Part shown: one piece after another, positions 1 to 13,498 of the stretch
How the letters are laid out: every line of letters starts with the position of its first letter
Numbering within the stretch: position 1 is the stretch's first letter
Assembly: GCF_022179525.1 (NCBI RefSeq)
Contig: NZ_BPQX01000016.1
Span: forward strand, 27,400 to 91,399
Length of the DNA: 64,000 bases
Reading direction: 5' to 3'
Source of the DNA: Methylobacterium persicinum
Lineage (GTDB): Bacteria > Pseudomonadota > Alphaproteobacteria > Rhizobiales > Beijerinckiaceae
The notes under the pieces: generated by a model
Told to the model about the DNA's origin: nothing
The model's input: the letters and a program-made list of their open reading frames with translations, nothing else
Database searches by the model: none
Made by a program: the position numbers and the translations under genes

Positions 1-866
1 CGCCAGAGGGCCGAGCCGATGGCGAGGGCCGGCAGGATCGCGGCCAGGGCCACGGCCGGGGCCCGGGCATAGGCGAGGCGCGCTTCGGCCCGGGCCATCT
101 TCTCCCGGTTGACGGCGACCCGGGCGGTGATCCGCGCTTCTTCCAGAGCACCCGCGCCGTGGTTGCGCACCGCCGGCAGGCGCCGGACGAGGTCGCTCAG
201 GCCGGCCTCGATCCGCGCCCCCGTGCGCATCCGCAGGTCCTGCCGCTCCCGGCCCCGCCGGAGGATCAGCGTATCGGCCAGACCTGCCGCCGCGAGGGCG
301 ATGGCCGCCGCCGGCACCAGACGGGGCGCCGCCAGGGCCGCGAAGGTCAGGGCGAGGACCACGGCGACCAGGGTCATGGCCGGCACGACGATGCCGGCCG
401 AGAGCAGGCGCTCGCTGCGGCTGAGGACTTCTCCGACCAGACGGGCGAGGCCACGGATGTCGTCCCGGGCGCCGGCCGGCGCGGCGATGATCGCCCGGAT
501 CACCCGCTCGCGCACCGCATCCGTTGCGCGGTTCTGGGCGCGGAAGCACAGGGCGGCGACCAGCCAGCCGAGGCCGGCGAGGACCAGGGCGCAGACCGCG
601 ATGCCGAGGAAGCCCGCCAGCTCCAGATCCGCCGGCCGCAGGGCGACGCCCGGCGCCAGGATCCTCTCCCCCTGCGGCATGGCCACCGCGAGCCGCAGGA
701 ACGGCAGGCTCGCCGCCTCGTCCTGGGGCATCACCCCGATCAGGTCCCTCAGGCAGAGCAACGCCAGGGTGCAGAGCGGCGCGCCGAGGCCCACGGCGAG
801 GGCGACCGCGACCGCATGCAGCCGCCGGGCTGTCCGCCATGTGAGGAGCAGGGGATCTGTGTCCAT
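1..866 (-). CDS. ABC-exporter-like transmembrane protein (3' end outside window)
   Basis: 288 codons are visible. The ATG at 866 has GAAGG a few bases upstream, and the frame runs open to the window edge. Hydrophobic segments lie at about residues 17-40, 86-108, 154-179, 183-200 and from 268 on, separated by long charged loops. The helix spacing and the charged stretch at 205-265 recall the membrane half of an ABC exporter. The nucleotide-binding domain that would prove this would lie beyond position 1, so the family call is inference. The gene is divergent from the respiratory operon and shares a 209-base intergenic region with it. It could equally be another polytopic inner-membrane protein. 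Confidence 0.55.
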   Translation of the reverse strand, partial: MDTDPLLLTWRTARRLHAVAVALAVGLGAPLCTLALLCLRDLIGVMPQDEAASLPFLRLAVAMPQGERILAPGVALRPADLELAGFLGIAVCALVLAGLGWLVAALCFRAQNRATDAVRERVIRAIIAAPAGARDDIRGLARLVGEVLSRSERLLSAGIVVPAMTLVAVVLALTFAALAAPRLVPAAAIALAAAGLADTLILRRGRERQDLRMRTGARIEAGLSDLVRRLPAVRNHGAGALEEARITARVAVNREKMARAEARLAYARAPAVALAAILPALAIGSALW

Positions 867-1075
867 CGGACCTTCGGAAACGGGGTGAACCGGGCTCTTA
901 CACTGTTTCAGGCCGGACCGGGCGTCCGGTGTCGCCCGCGCCGCGGGGGGGACGGATGCGCGCAGGGCCCCGACCCCAACGCGATTGGCCGCAGGCTTAG
1001 GGCTGGCCCCACCCCGGAATGGCGCTACCTTCGCCGCTGGGTTGAACGCGCCGGGTCCGGCTCGTCGGAGGGGTT

Positions 1076-1773
1076 GTGGTGACGGGGAACGCCGACGAAC
1101 GGCCAGCGGGCCCCGCGACGGCGCAGCTGTTCTCGCCCGGCGCCGATGCGATCTACCGTCTCGTCCTGATGACGCTCGCCGCCTGTCTCGTGGCCGTGCC
1201 GGTGCTGGCCGCGGGCATCGTCCGGTCGAACTACGTCACGGGGGTGGGGATCGCCCCGAGCCAGCCCCTCCCATTCAGCCATAAGCACCATGCCGGCGAA
1301 CTCGGGGTCGACTGCCGCTATTGCCATACCGGTGTGGAGAAGGATGCCAGCGCCGGCATCCCGCCGACCCACACCTGCATGACCTGCCATTCTCAGATCT
1401 GGACCGGCTCCGACATGCTCAAGCCCGTCCGCGACAGTTATGCCAGCGACGAGCCCCTGGTCTGGAAGCGGCTGAACAAGCTGCCCGGCTACGTCTACTT
1501 CAACCACTCGGTCCACGTGACCAAGGGGGTCGGCTGCTCGAGCTGCCACGGCGACGTCACGTCGATGCAGATGACCTACCGAGCCAACGCCTTCGAGATG
1601 AAGTTCTGCCTCGATTGCCACCGGGCGCCGGAGAAGAACCTCCGCACCCCTGCGGAGGTTTGGAATATGGAGTGGAAGCCCCCCGCCGATCAGGCGAGCC
1701 TGGGGCCCAAGCTCGCCGAGCGCTACCACGTCAAGGGCGGCGAGCGCCTCACCGAATGCGGGATCTGCCACCG

Positions 1774-1777
<4 letters not shown>
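1076..1777 (+). CDS. actA: Alternative Complex III pentaheme cytochrome c subunit ActA
   Basis: This 233-residue protein is anchored by one membrane helix at about 28-48 and has five CxxCH heme sites near residues 80 (CRYCH), 101 (CMTCH), 155 (CSSCH), 178 (CLDCH) and 229 (CGICH). Five hemes plus an N-terminal anchor is the ActA pattern. In the family it sits on the periplasmic side and moves electrons out of the quinol:electron-acceptor oxidoreductase. The start is GTG at 1076 or the adjacent GTG at 1079, both behind GGAGG at 1067-1071. It opens the operon, and its stop overlaps the actB start (ATGA). Several CxxCH motifs have additional upstream His residues that could be axial ligands. Confidence 0.93.
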
Positions 1778-4731
<2,954 letters not shown>

Positions 4732-4768
4732 GGGCGTTCGTCCATCTTCGGCTGCGAGAGTGTTGAGC

Positions 4769-6751
4769 ATGGCCGCACCCGCGATCCATCCCGGCGAGGA
4801 CATGAACTCCGTCGGCGACGCCGTCAGCGCCATCCCCCTCACCCATCCCGCGGGCCGCCGCTGGTGGATCGCCTTCGCCGGAGCCGTGGCGCTACTCGGG
4901 CTCTTCGCCCTCACCCTCGGATACCTGCTCTACGAGGGCGTCGGGATCTGGGACAACAACAACGCCGTCGTCTGGGCGCTGGACATCGCCAGCTACGATT
5001 GGTGGATCGGCGTGGCCTGCGGCAGCATCCTGGTCTCGGGCATCCTGCTGTTGCTCGAGGCCGAATGGCGGGGGCCGGTGAACCGGATCGCCGAGACCGT
5101 CGCCCTGCTGGGCACGGCGGCGGCCGGGCTGTACCCGATCATCCATCTGGGACGGCCGTGGTTCTTCTACTGGAACCTGCCCTATCCCAACACCTTCAAC
5201 CTCTGGCCGCAGTTCCGCTCCCCGCTGCTGTGGGACGCCATCGACATCGTCTCATTCCTAGTCGTCACCCTGAGCCTCTGGTACATCGGCCTCCTGCCCG
5301 ACATCGCCTGCCTGCGCGACCACGCCCACGGCGAGGCCGCCCGGCAGCTCGCGGCGGTGTCACCGACGAGGAAAGTCGCCCTGTTCCGCGCCCAGGCCTA
5401 CGGCATCCTCGCGTCGGGCTGGCGCGGGTCGGCCGCGCATTGGCAGATCTGGGGGCAGGCCTATCGGGTCGTGGCCCTCCTCGGCATCCTCCTCGTCGTC
5501 TCGGTGCAGACCGGCGCCTCGGTGATGCTCGCGGGCTCGGTCATGCCCGGCTGGCACGGCACGCTGATGCCGATCAGCTTCCTGATCCATGCCGTGCTGT
5601 CGGGCGTGGGGGTGACGGCGGCGGTGATCGTGCTGATCCGGCAGGTCTATGGCCTCGACCATCTCGTCACGGACCGCCACCTCGACGCCCTCGCCCGCCT
5701 GATGCTCTGCCTCGGCTGCGCCAGCGCCTACTGCTACGGCGCCGAGTTCTTCGACACCTTCCTCAACGGCGACGCTGCCGGCCGGGCCGTCCTGGTGCGC
5801 CGGATGGAGGGAGGCCATGCCCTCGCCTTCTGGGCGGCGGTGCTGGGCCTCGTGCTGCCGCCACAGATCTTCTGGTCGGCCAGGGCGCGGCGCTCGGCCC
5901 CGGCTCTCGCGGCGGCGGGCGTTCTCGTCGCGGCGGGCGCCTATGCCGACCACGTCATGATCCTCGTCGTGACCCTGACGCAGGACTTCCTGCCCTCCTC
6001 CCGCCTGCCCTACGCCGTGGACGTGTGGGGCATCGCGACCTTCGTGGGGTCGCTCGGACTGTTCCTGACCCTCGTCCTCCTGTTCGTGCGGTACTTCCCG
6101 GCGATTTCCATCACCGCAATCCGTCGCCTCGTCCCCCCGGGGAGCCCCGAAGAACCGGCGGGGGCCCAACGGCAGGAGGCGGCCTTGCGGGGGAGCGGGC
6201 AGGAGGCGCCCCTCTGGGGGGTCGCCGCCGCCTTCCCGACGGAGGCCGAGCTCGCCACGGCCCTCCAGGCCCTCTCCACCCTCAGGGGCCCGGTCCGCCT
6301 GGATGCCTACGGGCCGGTGCCGATGCCCCGTACCCTGCGGGCCCTCGGCCTGGAGGGGCGCTCGATCCTGCCCTACGCCCTGATGGGCGCGCTGGGCGGC
6401 GGTGCGGCCTTCTACGCCATGTGCGTCTACGCCACCGCCTACGACTACGTCTTCCTGATCGGCGGGAGGCCCCGTTTCTCCTGGCCGTCCTTCGTCGTGC
6501 CGAGCGTCTCCTTCGCGATGCTGTGCGGGTGTCTCGCCGTCCATGCGGCGCTCCTGGTGCTGAACCGGCTACCGCGCCTGAACCATCCGGCCTTCAACAT
6601 CCCGGACTTCCACCGGGCGACCGGGGACCGCTTCTTCCTGGCGGCCGAAATGGCCGAGGACGGCACCGATGCCGCGAGGCTGGAACGGCGCCTCGCCGGC
6701 CTGCCCGCCGGGGGCGGACGGCCCCTGGCCACGGCGCGGGTCCCCCGATGA
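4769..6751 (+). CDS. actC: Fused ActC (NrfD-like quinol subunit) and ActD (DUF3341) of Alternative Complex III
   Basis: 660 residues. Residues about 40-440 form a polytopic NrfD/PsrC-like membrane domain, the quinol-oxidising subunit. A short Pro/Glu/Gln-rich linker follows, then from about 480 a DUF3341 domain (starting PLWGVAAAF) with two further helices near the C-terminus, which is the usual ActD. ActC and ActD are separate genes in most described complexes, so this is a fusion. The start at 4769 leaves 37 bases after actB; an in-frame ATG at 4802 behind GGCGAGGA is an alternative. A 12-codon frame (4728-4766) overlaps the actB stop and ends 2 bases before this start, perhaps coupling translation. 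Confidence 0.9.
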   Translation: MAAPAIHPGEDMNSVGDAVSAIPLTHPAGRRWWIAFAGAVALLGLFALTLGYLLYEGVGIWDNNNAVVWALDIASYDWWIGVACGSILVSGILLLLEAEWRGPVNRIAETVALLGTAAAGLYPIIHLGRPWFFYWNLPYPNTFNLWPQFRSPLLWDAIDIVSFLVVTLSLWYIGLLPDIACLRDHAHGEAARQLAAVSPTRKVALFRAQAYGILASGWRGSAAHWQIWGQAYRVVALLGILLVVSVQTGASVMLAGSVMPGWHGTLMPISFLIHAVLSGVGVTAAVIVLIRQVYGLDHLVTDRHLDALARLMLCLGCASAYCYGAEFFDTFLNGDAAGRAVLVRRMEGGHALAFWAAVLGLVLPPQIFWSARARRSAPALAAAGVLVAAGAYADHVMILVVTLTQDFLPSSRLPYAVDVWGIATFVGSLGLFLTLVLLFVRYFPAISITAIRRLVPPGSPEEPAGAQRQEAALRGSGQEAPLWGVAAAFPTEAELATALQALSTLRGPVRLDAYGPVPMPRTLRALGLEGRSILPYALMGALGGGAAFYAMCVYATAYDYVFLIGGRPRFSWPSFVVPSVSFAMLCGCLAVHAALLVLNRLPRLNHPAFNIPDFHRATGDRFFLAAEMAEDGTDAARLERRLAGLPAGGGRPLATARVPR

Positions 6752-7296
6752 GCCGGCCTTTCCTCCGCCGCCCCATCCTCCTGTCCGTTCTCCTCGCCCT
6801 GCCGCTGGCCGCCTGCGGGGAGGCGAACATGGACGAGCAGGCCAAGGCCCGCACCTGGGACAAGAACCCGTTCTTCCCGAAAGCCATGACCATGCGGCAC
6901 CCGGTCGCCGGGACCGTGCCCCGGGCCGATCCCACCCGGGAGGCGCCGCAGCCCGCCACCATCACGGCGGCCCTCGTCGAGCGGGGGCAGGACCGCTACG
7001 CCGTGTTCTGCACCCCCTGCCACGGGCAGGACGGGCGGGGCGCGGGCATGATCGTCGCCCGCGGCTTCCCCCATGCCGCAGACCTCACCTCGGACCGCCT
7101 GCAGAAGGCAAGCGCGGGGGAGATCTACGGGGCGATCTCCAACGGCTACAAGAGCATGTTCGGCATGGGCCAGATGATCCCCTCGGAGGATCGCTGGGCC
7201 ATCGTCGCCTATGTCCGCGCCCTGCAGATCAGTCACGACGCGCCCGTCGCCTCCCTGCCCGCGGCCGACCAGGCCGCTTTGGAGGCGACCCGATGA
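6748..7296 (+). CDS. actE: Alternative Complex III monoheme cytochrome c lipoprotein ActE
   Basis: 182 residues. The N-terminal signal ends in a lipobox (LAAC at about 19-22), so the mature protein should be lipid-anchored. A single heme site CTPCH lies near residue 90, followed by a class I cytochrome c fold with a downstream Met-rich stretch (GMGQMIP) that can supply the sixth ligand. The start overlaps the stop of actCD (ATGA). In the family ActE is the periplasmic monoheme subunit that can hand electrons to a terminal oxidase, here encoded 1.5 kb downstream in the same operon. Confidence 0.9.
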   Translation: MSRPFLRRPILLSVLLALPLAACGEANMDEQAKARTWDKNPFFPKAMTMRHPVAGTVPRADPTREAPQPATITAALVERGQDRYAVFCTPCHGQDGRGAGMIVARGFPHAADLTSDRLQKASAGEIYGAISNGYKSMFGMGQMIPSEDRWAIVAYVRALQISHDAPVASLPAADQAALEATR

Positions 7297-8345
7297 GGAT
7301 GCCCATCCTCGCCCTCCTCGGCGCGGGCGCCCTGGCCCTGGCGATCCTCTTCGGCGGGACCCGGGGCGCGTCCGCCTCCTGCCTCGCCGCGTGGCTCGTC
7401 CTCCTGGCCCTGCCCGTCGGCGCCCTGCCGGTGACGGTGGTGGCCGAGCGCTTTGGCCGGAAGGTCCGCGAGCGCGGTGGGATCGAGATGCTCGCCTCCC
7501 TCCGCCGCCTGATGTCGCTCATGCCGGCCGCCGCGCTGCTCGGCCTGCCGATCCTGGCGGCGAGCACCTCCCTTTATCCGTGGACCCATGAGCCGCCGCG
7601 CACGGCCCTGGCCGCGATCTGGTTCACGGTGCCGTTCTTCCTCGCCCGGGGAATCGTCTACCTTGCCGCCTGGACTTGGCTGTGCCTGCGCTTCGCCCGG
7701 CCCTTCGACGCGCCGGGCGAGGGCCGCACGGTGCCGGCGGTGGCCCTGCATGCGGTCGTCGGGACCCTGTTCGCCATCGATGTCGTGGCGGCCCTCGATC
7801 CCCGGCTCGATTCGGCGATCCTCGGCCTCCTGTTGATGACCGCCTGGAGCGGACTCGCCTTCGCCGCCGCCACCCTGCTGGCCTGGGAAGAGCCGGAGCC
7901 CATCGGTCGGAACCGGGTCGTGCCCGGGCGGGGGCGGCTCATCCCCCTCGTCGTGTTGCTCGGGCTGTGGGCCTACATGCATTTCGTGCAGGCGCTGATC
8001 GTCTGGTCGGCCAACCTGCCCGCCGAGGTGGCGTGGTATGCCGCCCGGGGTGGGTGGACAGGCCGGTCCCTGGCGATCCTGTCGGGGATCGTGGCGAGCC
8101 TCGCCGGTCTCGCCACCCTGCGTCCCGGCCGGGTGATCGTGCGGGCTCTGGCCGCCGCGGCCCTCCTCGTCCACGCCCTGGAGATGTTCTGGCTCGTCAC
8201 GCCGTCCGTGCGGGACCGGTTCGCCATCCGGCCGGCCGACATCCTGGCCGCCCTCGCCGTGGCGTGCCTCGCGGGCGTGCTGCACCCCCTCCTCGCCGGC
8301 CGCCTCGGCCAGCCGTCTCCCACCCGCGCGAGGAATGCCCGATGA
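7293..8345 (+). CDS. actF: Alternative Complex III membrane subunit ActF
   Basis: 350 residues, strongly hydrophobic, with about ten predicted helices and no heme or metal motif visible. Its length, helix content and position directly after actE match ActF, the cofactor-free membrane subunit resembling the C-terminal part of ActC. The start overlaps the actE stop (ATGA), with GGAGG at 7281-7285. Loops are Arg-rich on the presumed cytoplasmic side. No ActG-like gene follows. Confidence 0.85.
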   Translation: MRMPILALLGAGALALAILFGGTRGASASCLAAWLVLLALPVGALPVTVVAERFGRKVRERGGIEMLASLRRLMSLMPAAALLGLPILAASTSLYPWTHEPPRTALAAIWFTVPFFLARGIVYLAAWTWLCLRFARPFDAPGEGRTVPAVALHAVVGTLFAIDVVAALDPRLDSAILGLLLMTAWSGLAFAAATLLAWEEPEPIGRNRVVPGRGRLIPLVVLLGLWAYMHFVQALIVWSANLPAEVAWYAARGGWTGRSLAILSGIVASLAGLATLRPGRVIVRALAAAALLVHALEMFWLVTPSVRDRFAIRPADILAALAVACLAGVLHPLLAGRLGQPSPTRARNAR

Positions 8346-8851
8346 GCGGAGGAAGCCGGTCGCCCGCGGGCCTCGTCTCCGCCATCCTCGCGGCCCTCGC
8401 CCTACGCGGTGCCAACGTCGTCCCCCGTCGCCCGGACGGCGCACCGGGCTCCGGCCCGCCACGGGCGCACAGCGAGGGGCAAGGCCAGACGGGGCCGGGT
8501 CACGAGACGCGCGACGTGAACGTGCGCACGACCGCCTACGTTATGGGTGGCCTCGCCGTCTCCGCCGTGACGGTGATCGGCGGCATGGTGTTCCTCATGC
8601 ACCTCTTCGTCACGCACCAGGAGGCCGCCCTCCCCACCCTCACGCCGCAGCAGACGACGCAACTCGTCCCGCCCGCGCCCAATCTGCAGCCGAACCCCTA
8701 TGCCGACCTCGACCGGCAGCGGGAGGGCGCCGAGAAGGCCCTCGCCGGTTACGGCTACGCCGACGCCGCCCGCAGCCGGGCCCACATCCCGATCGACCGG
8801 GCGATGCAGCTCGCGGTCGGGCGGTCCCTCGACGGAGGCGCTCCGCGATGA
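8342..8851 (+). CDS. Small single-helix membrane protein between ACIII and oxidase genes
   Basis: 169 residues. A basic and Pro-rich N-terminus to about 60 precedes one membrane helix at about 62-87 (YVMGGLAVSAVTVIGGMVF), then a Pro/Gln-rich periplasmic tail. The tail ends in a conserved-looking segment (GYGYADAARSR, then AHIPIDRAMQLAV). An IPIDRAM-type ending is, from memory, a feature of small proteins placed at this spot in other ACIII-oxidase clusters; the function is unknown. GAGGA sits 7 bases upstream. It overlaps actF and coxB by 4 bases at each end, so it is firmly embedded in the operon. Assembly factor or supercomplex linker are possible roles. Confidence 0.75.
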   Translation: MSGGSRSPAGLVSAILAALALRGANVVPRRPDGAPGSGPPRAHSEGQGQTGPGHETRDVNVRTTAYVMGGLAVSAVTVIGGMVFLMHLFVTHQEAALPTLTPQQTTQLVPPAPNLQPNPYADLDRQREGAEKALAGYGYADAARSRAHIPIDRAMQLAVGRSLDGGAPR

Positions 8852-9812
8852 CCCCCGACCACGCCGCCATCCAGTTCTGGCCCGTCGCCGCCTCGGTCAA
8901 GGCCGTCGAGACTGACGAGCTGATCCTGGCCTTCACGGTCCTGACTCTGGCGCTGACCGTACCGGTCTTCATCGCCATCACGTGGTTCGCCCTGCGCTAC
9001 CGGGAGGGATCGGAGGCCGACCGCAGCCCATCCGGCATCCGCTCGAACCTCATCGAGATCAGCTGGATGCTGATCCCGTTCCTCCTCACCCTGATCTTCT
9101 TCGCCTGGGGGGCGCAGCTCTTCGTGCAGTCCAGGAACGCGCCGCCCGACGCGATGGTGGTCGAGGCGGTGGGCCGGCAATGGATGTGGAAGTTCCAGCA
9201 CGCCACCGGGCAGTCCGAGATCAACGATCTGCACCTGCCCATCGGCCAGCCGATCAAGATGCGCATCATCAGCCAGGACGTGATCCACGCCCTCTACCTG
9301 CCCGCGGTGCGGATGCAGGTGGCTGCCCTCCCCGATCGCTACACCGAGATGTGGTTCAAGGCCGACAAGGTCGGCACCTTCCACCTCTATTGCTCGGAAT
9401 ATTGCGGCACCGACCACTCGGTGATGGGCGGCAAGGTGACCTTCATGAACCCCGGCGACTATCAGGACTGGCTGGTCCATGCGGGCGCCCAGCAGGGCAA
9501 GGTCGCCGCCGGCCGCGTCCTCTACCAAGCCTACGGGTGCGCGGGCTGCCACGAGCCCGGCTCGCCGGTCGGGGCGCCGGGCTTCGCCGGTCTCTACGGC
9601 AGCAAGGTCCAGCTCGCCGACGGCCGCACGGTCACCGCCGACGACGGGTGGCTGCGGGACAAGATCCTGAACCCCAACGGCGACAAGCTCGCCGGCGGCG
9701 GCAAGCAGGTGATGCCGAGTTTCGCCGGGCGGATCCCGGAGGACGACCTCGGCCGGATCATCGACTTCATCAAGGCCTATCCGGGCACCGGCCAATCCGC
9801 GGAGGCGACGCG

Positions 9813-9816
<4 letters not shown>
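8848..9816 (+). CDS. coxB: Cytochrome c oxidase subunit II with fused cytochrome c domain (caa3 type)
   Basis: 322 residues. Two N-terminal helices (about 24-48 and 66-90) are followed by a cupredoxin domain with the CuA ligands: an upstream His in DVIHALYLP, then [12 protein letters not shown] at about 190. A cytochrome c domain follows, with heme site CAGCH near residue 231 and a PSFAG/M region for the distal ligand. The fused heme makes this a caa3-type subunit that can accept electrons directly from ActE/ActA. GGAGG lies 10 bases before the ATG, and the gene overlaps both neighbours by 4 bases. Confidence 0.95.
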
Positions 9817-11485
<1,669 letters not shown>

Positions 11486-11489
<4 letters not shown>

Positions 11490-12166
11490 GCGAGTCTTTC
11501 GTCAACGAGCCCCTCGCTGACGGGGTGGGCGTCGCCCGCGCCCACCATTTCGAGAGCGTGGCGCAGCAGCGCGAGGCGGCGACGCTCGGTATCTGGGCGT
11601 GGCTGATCACAGAGCTTCTGCTGTTCTCGGCCCTGTTCCTCGTGGCCCTGATCACCCGTATCCAGCATCCGGAGGCGACGGTGGCGGCCGCCCGCCACCT
11701 GAAGTTCTGGATCGGCGCGACGAACACCGTCGTGCTGATCTGTTCCAGCCTGACTATGTCCATGGCCATCGAGTTCTCGCGCATGGGCTGGCAGCGGGCG
11801 ATGGTGCGGGCCATGCTCGCCACGGCGGCGCTGGGAGCCCTGTTCCTCGTCCTGAAAGGCTACGAGTACTACGCGGACTGGTCGGAGCACATGATGCCCT
11901 TCCTGGCCGACCGCCCGTTCGAGCTGGCCGAGACGCCGGCGGCGCGGCTCTTCGTGAACCTCTACTACGTGGCGACTGTCCTCCACGCGGTCCACCTGTT
12001 CACCGGCATCGCCCTCCTGCTCGGCATGACGTGGATGGCGGCCAAGGCTGGGTTCCTGTCCCGGCACCAGAACTGGATCGAGGTCTACGGCCTGTACTGG
12101 CACTTCATAGACCTCGTCTGGATCCTCGCCTTCCCGATCCTCTACGTCGTCAACCGGGCGACTTGA
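11486..12166 (+). CDS. ctaE: Cytochrome c oxidase subunit III
   Basis: 226 residues with five predicted helices, the short bacterial form of subunit III. Landmarks are the N-terminal [18 protein letters not shown] helix, the central [13 protein letters not shown] segment and the C-terminal [20 protein letters not shown] helix with the conserved His and Asp. It stabilises subunit I and the D-type proton pathway in the inner membrane. It overlaps ctaD by 4 bases; no strong Shine-Dalgarno is visible, so translational coupling is likely. Confidence 0.92.
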
Positions 12167-12168
12167 CC

Positions 12169-12480
12169 ATGCGCGGCCCCCTCGCCTCCCTGACCGCCGA
12201 CGACCGCGCTCGGCTCCGGCGGCGGATGCGCACACCCGTCCTGACCTTCCTGGCGCTGCTGAGCCTGCTCGCCGTCAACGTCACGCTCGGGGCGACCCTG
12301 CCCTTCGCCCATGTCTGGGCCCTGGAAATCGCGGTGGTCGGGGTGATGGTCGCGCTGATCCTCCTCGTCTCGATGGAGGTGCGGAAGGAGCCGCCCCTGA
12401 TCCGCCTGTTCTCCGGCCTTGGCTTCTTCTGGGTCTGCATCATGGTCGGCATGACGCTCACGGATTACCTCGCCCGCTGA
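12169..12480 (+). CDS. ctaF: Cytochrome c oxidase subunit IV-like small membrane protein
   Basis: 103 residues: a basic N-terminus to about 22, then three helices at about 23-42, 46-67 and 79-99. Size, topology and place at the end of a ctaCDE set match the CyoD/CtaF-type subunit IV family (COX4-like). The start is 2 bases after the subunit III stop. It is the last gene of the respiratory operon; no strong terminator hairpin is visible before the next gene at 12550. Confidence 0.8.
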   Translation: MRGPLASLTADDRARLRRRMRTPVLTFLALLSLLAVNVTLGATLPFAHVWALEIAVVGVMVALILLVSMEVRKEPPLIRLFSGLGFFWVCIMVGMTLTDYLAR

Positions 12481-12549
12481 TTTTGTGTTGTTCGGCCGGG
12501 GCGGGGCGCTTAAAGGCGAACGTCCCTCCCCTCATCCCCGCCCGATCCG

Positions 12550-13347
12550 ATGTGCGAATTGCTCGGCATGAGCGCCAACGTGCCGACCGACATCCGCTTC
12601 TCCTTCGCCGGCCTCGCCCGGCGTGGCGGCGAGACCGGGCCCCATGCCGACGGGTGGGGGATCAGCTTCTACGAGGGGCGTACCACCCGCAGCTTCCACG
12701 AGCCGGAGCCGAGCTCCCGCTCCCAGCTCGCCCGGCTGCTCCGGGACATGCCGATCAAGAGTTGCATCGTCCTCGGCCATGTCCGCCGGGCGAACCGGGG
12801 GCGCGTCAGCCTGGAGAACACCCATCCGTTCTCCCGGGAACTGTGGGGCCGGCGATGGACGTTCGCCCATAACGGCCAGCTCAAGGGCGTGAAGCGGCTG
12901 GAGCTCGGCGCCTTCACCCCCATCGGCACCACCGACAGCGAATACGCCTTCTGCTGGATGCTCGGCCGGCTTCAGACGCGGTTCCGCACCCTGCCCCGCC
13001 CCGCCACCCTGGACCGGGCGGTGGCCGATCTCTGCGCCGAGTTGCACGGGCTCGGCGTGTTCAACATGCTGATGTCGGACAGCAGGACTCTCTACGCCCA
13101 TTGCGGCAAGCGGCTCTGCTACCTCACCCGCCGCGCCCCCTTCGGCAAGGCGACCCTGATCGACGAGGACTGGACCATCGATTTCGCCCGGGAAACCGGG
13201 CCGAACGATGTGGTCACCGTCGTCGCCACGCAGGCCCTCACGCGGGACGAGCATTGGACCGTCGTCGAACGCGGGGACATGCTGACCCTGCGCGAGGGCG
13301 AGGTCGAGGTGTTGAGAGGGAGCAACGCTTCTGCGGATGCGACCTGA
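12550..13347 (+). CDS. Class II glutamine amidotransferase (YafJ-like)
   Basis: 265 residues. Cys2 after Met removal is the N-terminal nucleophile (MCELLGMS). Other family landmarks are RGGETGPHADGWG at about 24-36, HVRRA and the NTHPF segment at about 80-98, and FAHNG at about 105-109. It is a stand-alone glutaminase domain with no synthetase domain attached, as in YafJ/EgtC-type proteins. The acceptor of the ammonia cannot be told from the sequence, and no histidine-betaine or ergothioneine gene lies nearby. It lies 69 bases after ctaF and 151 before the sigma factor gene. Confidence 0.88.
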   Translation: MCELLGMSANVPTDIRFSFAGLARRGGETGPHADGWGISFYEGRTTRSFHEPEPSSRSQLARLLRDMPIKSCIVLGHVRRANRGRVSLENTHPFSRELWGRRWTFAHNGQLKGVKRLELGAFTPIGTTDSEYAFCWMLGRLQTRFRTLPRPATLDRAVADLCAELHGLGVFNMLMSDSRTLYAHCGKRLCYLTRRAPFGKATLIDEDWTIDFARETGPNDVVTVVATQALTRDEHWTVVERGDMLTLREGEVEVLRGSNASADAT

Positions 13348-13498
13348 GCGAGGGTGCATGCGGCGGCCCGATGCGCTACAACTAAGATAATCAGGTGCGC
13401 AAAGGTCGGACGTTCACACTGTAACCGGCCCTCAACCGCGCCGCTCGACCGCTTCGGACCGGCGGTCGGGTCACGGCAAGCTGACGAGTGCGACGAGC

